64,000 bases of DNA from Ariolimax columbianus. Lineage: Eukaryota > Mollusca > Gastropoda > Stylommatophora > Arionidae. Positions 55,860-64,000 of this stretch are shown piece after piece (within the stretch, counting starts at the first letter, position 1; every line of letters begins with the position of its first letter). The notes below the pieces were generated by a model, which saw only the letters and a program-made list of their open reading frames with translations, did not search any database and was not told the origin of the DNA. Location: NCBI GenBank assembly GCA_036924085.1, contig JAVGWX010000018.1:25314563-25378562 (forward strand). The letters are read 5' to 3'. The translations under genes and the position numbers were made by a program.

Positions 55860-56345
55860 TTCGTAAGGAAATGCTTCCTGTTTTTGACGAGAAGTGTTTG
55901 TCGCATAACGCGGCGCATAACTTGGTCGGTACATTTTCTTAAGAACGCTCTCACATTGCTGATGAAGCCCGGCCTGGTCGTCCTGTTCAGATTGCAACAG
56001 AAGCACATGTATGGCGTGTTGGTTAGATGATTCGAGCTGACGGGCGAGTAATATGGAAAGCTTAACAACTGAAATCTATCGTTTCCATGGGTCAGCCTAC
56101 AGCATAATGGCATGATCCCACCTTGGCGGGCGACGTTTAGCGAATGACTGAGAGGTTGAACGTAAAGTGCAAATGCGACTGAGACAGCAGGCCAAATGAC
56201 TTCTACGCTGCAGGTTTTGGTGCACCGATAAAGCCATGTGATAAGTGTGTTAATGTTAGTAAAACTTATATTGAGAAATAAGGGACAAAGTTAGTGTAAT
56301 AATAAATGGTAATTAAATTCGTATCCAAATATTTACCCCAAAAAA
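55860..56345 (+). mobile_element. Tc1/mariner transposase relic, second family
   Basis: The plus strand reads VFDEKCLSHNAAHNLVGTF, a stop, then IADEARPGRPVQIATEAHVW, MIRADGRVI, later FHGSAYSIM and, after a gap, FYAAGFGAPIKPCDKCVNVS then KTYIEK. These are N-terminal, linker and C-terminal blocks of a mariner-type transposase. The central catalytic region is deleted and several stops are present. It is distinct from the MAGVIRN-type copies elsewhere. Confidence 0.75.
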
Positions 56346-56499
56346 ATAACGACTTGTGACATATTTACTGACTTTCCACATTACACGATGATGATGAAGA
56401 ATCTCTTGCATGTCTCTGGTTCCTTACTGAGAAAAAGAAAAGCAGTTTAATGTCTGCACTGTTATCTGAGATGAAGTGCGAAACATTCAATTGTAATAC

Positions 56500-56650
56500 A
56501 TTTAAGATTTGTTTACGGGGAGGCGACCTGATTCCTCCCTACGGTTACAGGCTAAGAGAACAGGGATCGTAGTGGGAAGCGGTGCCCTAAAAAAAGTCAG
56601 TTGAAACCGGTTGGCGCAGATATCACAGCCTCGCTACAAACTACGTCATA
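56500..56650. repeat. dispersed repeat family H, member 1
   Basis: AAAGTCAGTTGAAACCGG, GGCGCAGATATCACAGCCTC and GCTAC recur as AAAGTCAGCTGAAATCGG and GGCGCAGACATCGCAGCCTC near 59335-59400. Probably the 3' region of a LINE family. Confidence 0.5.
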
Positions 56651-56659
56651 ACGTTAGAC

Positions 56660-56765
56660 AAATTTAATCTGATCAGAAATAGTCAGCATGGGTTTACTAG
56701 AGGGAGATCATGCTTAACAAATCTATTATCTGCATCTGAATTCTATCAGAATTTATGGAGGAGGT
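56660..56765 (+). mobile_element. L2/CR1-type LINE, RT N-terminal fragment
   Basis: It reads LDKFNLIRNSQHGFTRGRSC then LTNLLSASEFYQ. The block LI..SQHGF..GRSCLTNLL is the start of the reverse transcriptase domain in CR1/L2 LINEs. Short and isolated, without neighbouring parts of the element. Confidence 0.75.
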
Positions 56766-56865
56766 AATTCAGGATGCAGGAACACTGGTCCCAGCTCCCT
56801 TGTACATTTTCATTTCAAGTTACGACACAAAAAGTGAGTAGCATGTCCTTTACAGATCGTATTAC

Positions 56866-57330
56866 ATCATCATCATCATCATCATCATCCCCGTAACCAA
56901 GAAGATCGTTGACGCACCGATATTGCAGTTTGTCGAACCAGTTCACGCCATACGTCTCGATTGTTCGCCAGGGTGTTAGTTTCAGCTATAGACCATCCCG
57001 TCCACTCTTTTATATTGTTCTCCCAACTTTTTTTTTGGTCTCCCTCTTCGACACGTACCAGGCACAGTGTCTTGCAGGACGGTCTTGGTCAGTCCTACCG
57101 ATCGTGATATATGTCCATACCATGTCAATTTTCGTGTTTTAACAATAGTCAGTATGTTTTTATACTGGTATAACTGCTTCCTAACAATTTCAAGAACACT
57201 CCCGTTTGTAACGCGATCCAGAAATGAACTGCCAAGAATTCTTCACAAGCATTTCATTTCCATTGCGCAAATTTTACGTTCTAGTGCAGCCGTCAGAGTC
57301 CTAGTCTCACACGCGTAGAGGTATACGACT
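56866..57330 (-). mobile_element. RTE-type LINE 3' end with ATG tail
   Basis: A CAT tract at the low end, then AACCAAGAAGATCGTTGACG, TTGCAGTTTGTCGAACCAG, GGTCTCCCTCTTCGACACG and further up AGAGTCCTAGTCTCACACGC (encoding the CETxTLT block in reverse). Same family as 11240-11850 and 6676-6840. Frames are broken. Confidence 0.8.
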
Positions 57331-57493
57331 TATTACAACAGGCAACTATTTGACTGTTATAAGTTTATTGGTAGGTGTGCAGTACGGTAGGTTGCCATTA
57401 CTTTCCGTACGTGTAGGAGCAATCCCCCAAGGAAAAAACCCAGTGTCTGCCAAACGGGTCACGGTGGTAATGGAACCCGGTGCGTTGGGATTG

Positions 57494-58810
57494 GGAGAAC
57501 CGATCAACCAGTCAACCAGCCAACCAACGAACCAACCAGCAACCAGTCAAACAACCAAACAGCCAATCAACTAACCACCAACCAGTCAATTAGCCAAATA
57601 GCCAACCAACCAATCAACCAACCACCAACCAGCCAACCAATGAACTAATCAGCTAACCAAACAACCAGCCAAGCAACCAGCAGCCAGTCAACCAACAAAA
57701 TAGCCAACCAACCACCAACCCACCAACCCACCAACCAGCTAACTAATAAACCAACAAACCAACCAGCTAACCAACCAACCATCCAACCAACCAGTAACCA
57801 GTCAACCAATCAAACAGCCAACCAACCAACCACCAACTAACCAACAGGCCAACCAATAAACCAACCAACCAAGACACCAGCTAACCAACCAACCAGCTAA
57901 CGAAACAGTACTAGTCAACCAACCAATAAACCAACCAATCAACACACCCACCAACCAACCAATCAACTAATCAATCAACCAGCCAATCAACCAGCAACCA
58001 GATTACCAACCAAAAAGTCAACTAACCAACCAACAAGCCACCAACCAATCAACCAACCTGCCAACCAATTAACCAACCAACCAGGTAACCAACCAACCAT
58101 CTAACCAGCCAGCAACCAGTCAACCAATTAAACAGCCAAGCAACCAACCACCAACCCACCAACCAACCAATCAGCCAACCAGTGAAACAACCAAACAACC
58201 AGCTAACCAAACCAACCATCAAAACTATCCACGAACCAACCAGCCAACCAACCAACCATCCATCTACAACCAACCAACCTGCTAACCAACAAACCAACCA
58301 GCTAACCAACCACCCATCCACCAACCAATCAACCAACCGATCAACCAGCTAACCAATAAACCCTCGAACCAAACAACCAAACAACGAACCAATCCACCCA
58401 CCAAACAACCAATCACCCAACTAATGAACCAACCAACGAACGAGCTAACCAACTAACAATCCAAACAACCAATCAGCCACCTAGCAATAAACAAACCAAC
58501 CAACGAACCAATCAACCAGACCTACAACCAAACAGCCAACCAATGAACCAACCAACCAACCAACCAACCAACCAGCCAACCAACCAACCAGCGAACCAAT
58601 GAACTTAATAACCAACCAACCAGTTAACCAACCAAACAGCCAACCAACCAACCACCAACCCACTAACCAACCAATGAGCCAACCAATGAACTTAATAACC
58701 AACCAACCAGTTAACCAACCAACCAACTACCAACCCACTAACCAACCAACGAGCCAACCAATGAACCAACCAACCATCCAAAGAACCAACCAACCTACCA
58801 ATGAACCAAC
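57494..58810. repeat. CCAA-type tetranucleotide tract, 1.3 kb
   Basis: Long run of CAAC, CAGC and ACCA tetramers with drifted tetramers such as AACG and AAAC. Frames in it (Trp/Leu/Val strings on the minus strand) are artefacts. The first part sits next to a CGGTGGTAATGGAACCCGG segment. Confidence 0.95.
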
Positions 58811-59199
58811 CAGCTATATATACCTGTACTTTCTTGTGACAGCTTTCCATTGCAAAAATAAATGTGTTCAGATGGGAAATTATTCCCGAGTGAATGTGTT
58901 AATAAATGGAAATCCAGAGAACAGTAAATAAACAAATTAATAGCGACTGCAGTCACAAGAGCAGGTGTATTATAAACATTCATAACACATAAATACTAAA
59001 TAAGAAAAAAGAAAGTGAAGTTTTGAACAACAAAAACAATAGGAAATTGATGAGATAACGTAAAGTAGGCAGGATATAGCATCGTGAACATGTCCGACAA
59101 TACAAGTAAACATTCCCCGGATCGAAGACCACATAGGGCAGGATGCACCAGCATTTCATGAGTTGGCAGCAGCCAGTGACTTATATCTAGCTGCTTGCA

Positions 59200-59440
59200 T
59201 CAGGGTCATCGAACCATAGCTGACCAATTTCCTAATTCACCTTCCCGTGACGGCCCTAGAAACAGCTGCACTAGTCACTAGTGTAGCCAGGCCAAGACAT
59301 AGGGATCCCAGTGGCAAGCCAAATCCGGTACTAAATAAAGTCAGCTGAAATCGGAAGTGTTGTGCCGAAAGGCGCAGACATCGCAGCCTCGCTGTTAACT
59401 TCGACACAGCATCCTGTTCAGGACGAACGCCGAAGAAGAA
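59200..59440 (+). repeat. dispersed repeat family H, member 2, with GAA tail
   Basis: Shares the CAGCTGAAATCGG and GGCGCAGACATCGCAGCCTC block with 56500-56650 and ends in CGCCGAAGAAGAAGAA. A tail of this type suggests a LINE 3' region. Confidence 0.5.
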
Positions 59441-59519
59441 GAATTTTAAAAAATCACATACAGAAGAGAAGAGTCCGGTAGGCAAAAAATGGCTGACGAA
59501 GGGGAGGTTTAGATATATT

Positions 59520-59795
59520 CTTCTTCTTCGTACGCTGTCAGACGTCGACTTGAATTTGTTCAAACAAAGCAGCGGCCATCCTGAGGTTGTCGGTACTGTC
59601 ATATAACATGTCTAGTGTTGGAACTGGTGGTAGCCGACCAGTTGCATCAGAGGATGGGGCCGGGAACTTTCTCTGCCTGAATTCCACAGAATGAGAACCA
59701 TACTGCGCTATTTTAAATTGTGATGCCATCATGCAGCGATTACGTTGCACTATTTCGTGAGGCCTGTGGCAGAATGCAACCGATTTCAATAAGCG
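59520..59795 (-). mobile_element. LINE ORF2 C-terminus with GAA tail
   Basis: The minus strand reads VEFRQRKFPAPSSDATGRLP, then LDMLYDSTDNLRMAAALFEQ, IQVDV and a stop, followed at once by a GAAGAAGAA tract (TTCTTCTTC at 59519-59528 on the plus strand). LYDS..NLRMAA.LF fits the C-terminal end of RNase-H-bearing LINEs. The 83-codon frame is intact. Confidence 0.65.
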
Positions 59796-60097
59796 TTTGT
59801 GTAGGGTTGCCCTCCTTAGCCATTGACATTCCCACCTGCAAACAGCAGTTTTTGTAGGCCAGAGTTGTCTCTCTTAGGAAAGTTGTCTTACAGTTAATCG
59901 GGTCTTCCCCATTTCCTGGTTCGCTAATGCCGCCCGTCTCTTAGGTGTGCTATCAACAAGTACTGTATGCTCTTCTTCTCAGGTTAAATGAAGTTTCACA
60001 AACTGAGCTCAATAAAACAGTTCAAAATATAAAATAATTGCATGTTGACCGTCAAAGGTCTACGAGAATATTACTGTGGTATTGAAACAGAACAAAC
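59796..60097. other. no gene recognised
   Basis: The part nearest 59796 may continue the LINE on the minus strand. Otherwise nothing supported. Confidence 0.35.
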
Positions 60098-60460
60098 AGT
60101 ACGTTGTTGTTGTTTGCGAATACCCACAATGAGTAGGTTACTCTTTTTGTGCGCCCTGAAAAGGGCGTTAAGTGGCGGGTTGCAGTAACTTTCCTCACAT
60201 CCCGAGTGTGCTGATGAAGGTGAACCGTGGTCCTCCACTCGGTTGTGCTATGCTTTGCTTTATCTGCGTGTCGCTGACTACTACAAGGATCACGTCGGTC
60301 CCTCACCTTGTTAGCCAGGCTGCAATGGCAACAGCGCGTTTCCTCGAAGGGTTACGAGGAATACAAGATGAGGGTCTTGTCCAGTATGTTTTGCCTGAAC
60401 CTGACTAACATGTCTGATAAGTTTATTTCGCCTGACCAGACGTTAGTCTTCCTTTCCCAA
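60098..60460 (+). repeat. dispersed repeat family 3, long copy
   Basis: Full family order from GTTGTTGTTTGCGAATACCC through AAGGGCGTTAAGTGGCGGG, GGTTGTGCTATGCTTTGC and CACCTTGTTAGCCAGGCTGC to TTGCCTGAACCTGACTAACA and CGCCTGACCAGACGTTAG. Confidence 0.88.
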
Positions 60461-61793
60461 ACAACACGTAAAATAACTTAAACCACATGACAAAAGATTC
60501 CTCAACAAAACGGTACGTGTTAGCAGCAGTTTTACTGTAAAAGTCCTTCCACTAACTTGTTAAGAAATTTGTAATATCATGTTGACGAAGTTACCCAATT
60601 AACGTCAGTGTCAAACGCTTCAAAAGCCAAAAGTTAAAGTAGAAACTGCCTACAGCTTTGATCGTATTTTAATTTTTGAATCGTTAAGTATAACAGCTTT
60701 TTTAATCTGCACCTGGAGATAGCTTTGTCTATGATAACAACAACACGAACCTGCAGTGGGAAGAATCAGTCTCTTTGTCATCAGGTGCGTGTTATTGTGG
60801 CAATGCGTTGTGTTATTCTTTTTAATTATCATTATGATTGTTGTAGTTTTAACTCTTATTGTTAATCATTTTCTTTTCGCTCTTCATGCACTATGGTGTG
60901 TAGATGTTTGCCAGAAATAATACATGACCAATGGGGTGCGGTGACTTTTCTCATAGAGGACTTGGTTCGTGTACAGCTTTCCTTATTGGGCTAAAGAGGA
61001 ATACTCTTAACATAATGTTCACTATGTAGCTTACCAATGACACCAATGACACTTTTACCGATCACAGGTCACGCAGTTTAGTTCACTTCAACCGATGCAC
61101 GATATTTAGAAATGGAATAAACAAACAAATATATTCTATAAATACTTTCAAAAATCTAGTCTGGTTTTCCCGAAAGTCTGTTATTTAGTTATTGGTGGAA
61201 AGGTGTGAGTAAGTAACGAAACGTTGCACATCTTAGCTTTGTGCAAATTACCGATATAATAAAAGCTTTAATTATTCCACACTCTCTGATCTGTTTCGAA
61301 CAGCACACAAGGCCAATTATAGTCTGTATCTTTATTTGCACGCAGTTAACAATTTCGAAGAAGTATAATACTCTGTTTTGAAATTACCTGTTCAGACTTT
61401 AATTTTTTTTTTAACATAAGCGTCTGGAGTTGGCCTACCTTTCGTTATGACTGGGAGTTTTTCTTCAAAACTGAGGGTTCCATTCAAAACTGGGGATTGA
61501 GAGAACAGGATTTCGATACGGGATCGTGCTACACCCTTTGACTTACTTGGACTAAAAATATTATTTGTCTCTGAAAAGATTTGTTGTGAGGGAACAGTTT
61601 CCAAATTCGAGTACTTTTCTATATTTCAACCTTTGAAACTCTGTCAAACTATATTGACCATCGAACACTTCAACAATTCACAAAATCTTTTCAATTAACG
61701 GGAATATTTACATTAGCATAATAACCTCAACACTATCACTCATAAGAAGCAAACGAAAATTATATTTACTTATGACAGAGCGCCAAGCAACGA
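60461..61793. other. no gene recognised; dispersed repeat near 61030-61125
   Basis: The segment at 61030-61125 (CAATGACACTTTTACCGATC, then GGAATAAACAAACA) matches 385-475. A 70-codon minus frame at 61392-61604 has no family resemblance. Confidence 0.4.
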
Positions 61794-62267
61794 GCATTTA
61801 TTTTATTGTACAGAGGCACTAGGATGGCTTAATCTGGTTCTCTGCCCGGAGAGAACCGATAACACTCGAGCACTTCCGATGCCTGTCATTTGGGGGCAAA
61901 ACAGCGTGAAAATCGTTGAGTATTGACGCAAATTGACTCAGATAATGAGGAATACTAAAACTGTTTATTACATATTTTTATTAAATGCTTTTATATAGGG
62001 GGTGGCATGGCCTAGTGGTTAAGTGGCACGGCATTTATTTTATTGTACAGAGGCACTAGGATGGCTTAATCTGGTTCTCTGCCCGGAGAGAACCGATAAC
62101 ACTCGAGCACTTCCGATGCCTGTCATTTGGGGGCAAAACAGCGTGAAAATCGTTGAGTATTGACGCAAATTGACTCAGATAATGAGGAATACTAAAACTG
62201 TTTATTACATATTTTTATTAAATGCTTTTATATAGGGGGCGGCATGGCCTAGTGGTTAAGTGGCACG
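61794..62267. repeat. 237-bp tandem duplication containing a SINE head
   Basis: GCATTTATTTTATTGTACAG starts at 61794 and again at 62031, and the two copies differ at very few bases. Each ends with a family 1 SINE head (GGCATGGCCTAGTGGTTAAG). The junction lies inside that head at a GC shared by both ends. Confidence 0.93.
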
Positions 62268-62301
62268 GCTCACAAGCCGAAGGTGCTGGGTTCGATCCCC
62301 A
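62235..62301 (+). mobile_element. SINE family 1, tRNA-like head only
   Basis: GGGGGCGGCATGGCCTAGTG, GCTCACAAGCCGAAGGTGCT and GGGTTCGATCCCCAT (A box, B box) are present, then unrelated sequence. The body and tail are missing, so it is 3'-truncated, or it is a tRNA-like pseudogene. Confidence 0.75.
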
Positions 62302-62354
62302 TGATTGTTATATTTGCTTTCTTCCTGCTTGAATGCTTGTTGTTATTGATGTAA

Positions 62355-62640
62355 ATGTTATTATTATTGTTGAATGCGCACAAGGAATAAGTTTACTCTT
62401 TTGTGCGTCTTTAAAAGAGCGTTAAGTGGAGGGTTGCAATAACTTTTCTCGCGGTGGTGATATCACCACTTGACTTCATCTGCGTGTCGCTCACTACTAC
62501 GGGGGTTAAGTCGATCCCCGACATCGTTAGCCAGATTGCCATGGCACATTTTGTTTCCAAGGAAAACTTTCATGGAAGTCAGTTGTGAGTTTTAGTCAGC
62601 ATGTTTTTCTTGGCCCTGACTAACATTGTCCGCTCAGTAT
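62355..62640 (+). repeat. dispersed repeat family 3, copy preceding an array
   Basis: GTTGAATGCGCACAAGGAAT, ACTCTTTTGTGCGTC, GAGCGTTAAGTGGAGGGTTG, CTCACTACTACGGGGGTT and CGTTAGCCAGATTGCCATGG keep the family order. The middle (CCCGAGCGTGCTG part) is deleted. It runs straight into the 36-bp array. Confidence 0.85.
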
Positions 62641-63106
62641 ATTTTGCCTAACTGACTAACATTGTCCACTCAGTATATTTTGCCTAACTGACTAACATTG
62701 TCCGCTCAGTATATTTTGCCTAACTGACTAACATTGTCCGCTCAGTATATTTTGCCTAACTGACTAAAATTGTCCGATCAGTATATTTTGCCTAACTGAC
62801 TAACATTGTCCGATCAGTATATTTTGCCTAACTGACTAACATTGTCCGATCAGCATATTTTGCCTAACTGACTAACATTGTCCGATCAGTATATTTTGCC
62901 TAACTGACTAACATTGTCCGATCAGTATATTTTGCCTGATCCTGACTAACATTGTCCGATCAATATATTTTGCCTAACTGACTAACATTGTCCGATCAAT
63001 ATATTTTGCCTAACTGACTAACATTGTCCGATCAGTATATTTTGCCTAACTGACTAACATTGTCCGATCAGTATATTTTGCCTGATCCTGACTAACATTG
63101 TCCTTA
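62600..63106. repeat. 36-bp minisatellite grown from the family 3 end
   Basis: About 14 units of CTGACTAACATTGTCCGATC then AGTATATTTTGCCTAA. The single-copy form of this sequence ends the family 3 copies at 9315 and 60098. Two units carry the longer GCCTGATCCTGAC form, closest to the parent. Confidence 0.93.
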
Positions 63107-63109
63107 ACT

Positions 63110-64000
63110 TAAGTTAAACTTAACGTATTTAATCTGGTTTAGAAGACTCAGCATAGTCTGTATACAACCAGTTTCATTTACATTTCCTTGCTGTAAAAGC
63201 TATGCGCATCCATTCTATTTTCAAATGCATTTATTGTCCCGGCCTCTACAACTTCCTGTGGCGATGTATTCCAAGCATTTTCCGCTCTGACTTAAAAAAA
63301 ATATTTCTTAAAATCTAATCTGGACATTTATTTAGTTAATTTGTAGCTATGCTCTCTTGTTCTTGTAGGTGTTTGTATTTTGAAAAAAAAACGTGTTGTA
63401 GTCTAATTTATAATTTCCTTTAATTATTTTATAAACCTGTATTAAGTCACCTCGAATTATTCTCTTTTTTAGGCACTGTATGCCGGTTTTTCTGAGTCTT
63501 TTCTCTTAACTGTAATTCTAGAATCCCACTATCAGCTGTGTCGCTCTTTTGTGTATTCTTTCGAGCATGTTTATATCTCCTCTACGATAAGAACTCCACA
63601 CATGTACACAGTACTCCGATCTAGGTCTTATTAATGATTTATGCAGTTCGACAATCACTTTCTTGCTCCTATGTTTAATATTTCTTTCTATCATACCTAA
63701 CATTGCATTTGCTTTTTCACTGCTATCTAAACTTGGTCATTCACTTTATCTGTATGCTCTATTATAACCCCTAGGTCTCTTTCCTTTTCTATAATTCTAA
63801 TATTGTTTTCGTTCACTCTGTAATTATGTTCCATATTAGATCTACCCATGTAGATGACTACATTTATCTACATTCAAATCAATTTCTCTTTTAGATGAAA
63901 CACTACTTCATAGTTTTGTGTCATCCACGAATTTTGCAATCATGGATCCGAAATCAATGTCCAAATCGTTTATATATATCAAGAATAAAATTGGTACCAA
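63110..64000 (-). mobile_element. L2/CR1-type LINE, RT part to 3' end
   Basis: Entering from the window edge, the minus strand reads LVPILFLIYINDLDIDFGSM, IAKFVDDTKL (the FADD catalytic block, here FVDD), a stop, then RVNENNIRIIEKERDLGVII, MLGMIERNIKHRSKKVIVEL, HKSLIRPRSEYCVHVWS, ERIHKRATQLIVGF and later the RSRLD..AWN end with UTR. Order and motifs are those of CR1/L2 reverse transcriptase. A deletion lies between the DDTK and VDKC blocks. Dead copy; the 5' part lies beyond the window. Confidence 0.92.

Noticed and set aside
58049..58931. Trp/Leu/Val-rich membrane-protein-like frames
   Set aside because: Composition is forced by the CCAA-type tract on the opposite strand.
62235..62301. A functional tRNA gene
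   Set aside because: Matches the SINE family head, is partly duplicated in tandem, and runs into unrelated sequence after the B box.

Overview
This is a eukaryotic, repeat-dominated window. Nearly all of it is broken transposable elements, tandem arrays and simple repeats, and no complete protein gene is visible. The mix suggests a lophotrochozoan, most likely a mollusc and perhaps a gastropod: several RTE-type and RNase-H-bearing LINE families with simple-repeat 3' tails, an L2/CR1-type LINE, Tc1/mariner relics and tRNA-headed SINEs. That placement is inference from family resemblance. The only host coding sequence I can defend is one 180-bp exon on the minus strand (3448-3627). It encodes part of a major-facilitator protein of the MFSD6-like type and has good splice sites at both ends.

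Layout. 1-20 kb: LINE fragments of at least four families on both strands, SINEs, a SINE-interrupted mariner, the MFS exon, and an unusual interleaved inverted repeat (3601-4333) that includes the exon edge. 19.5-37.1 kb: one RTE-type LINE copy on the minus strand, split by three later events: an inverted pair of a dispersed repeat, a SINE with a 14-bp target duplication, and a 15.9-kb satellite of 24/23-bp units. 37-48 kb: minisatellites of 36, 37, 55 and 75 bp, more LINE and mariner debris, and ATG/CAT-type microsatellites. 48-64 kb: nested LINEs, a 39-bp minisatellite, tetranucleotide tracts, an RTE LINE carrying a 14-bp array, a 1.3-kb CCAA-type tract, a 237-bp tandem duplication, a dispersed repeat ending in a 36-bp array, and the 3' half of an L2/CR1 LINE running off the window.

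Main result. The 15.9-kb satellite sits inside the reverse transcriptase domain of the RTE LINE, at the conserved block usually written RQGCLLSP. Read in the LINE sense, the unit encodes RKGCLLLP over and over. The LINE protein runs into the array from one side (FIDYEKTFD through LTDSFGMQIVLRKECFLLP) and resumes on the other (FLFLLAKDWIMK, then the catalytic YTDD). The simplest reading is that about eight codons of a LINE were amplified in place to some 650 copies and then reorganised into higher-order repeats.

Three smaller arrays show the same kind of origin: a 14-bp array inside another RTE ORF at its CEMxC segment, a 32-bp array made from the L2 C-terminal coding region, and a 36-bp array made from the tail of a dispersed repeat. 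The window therefore looks like a case of recurrent satellite birth from transposon sequence.
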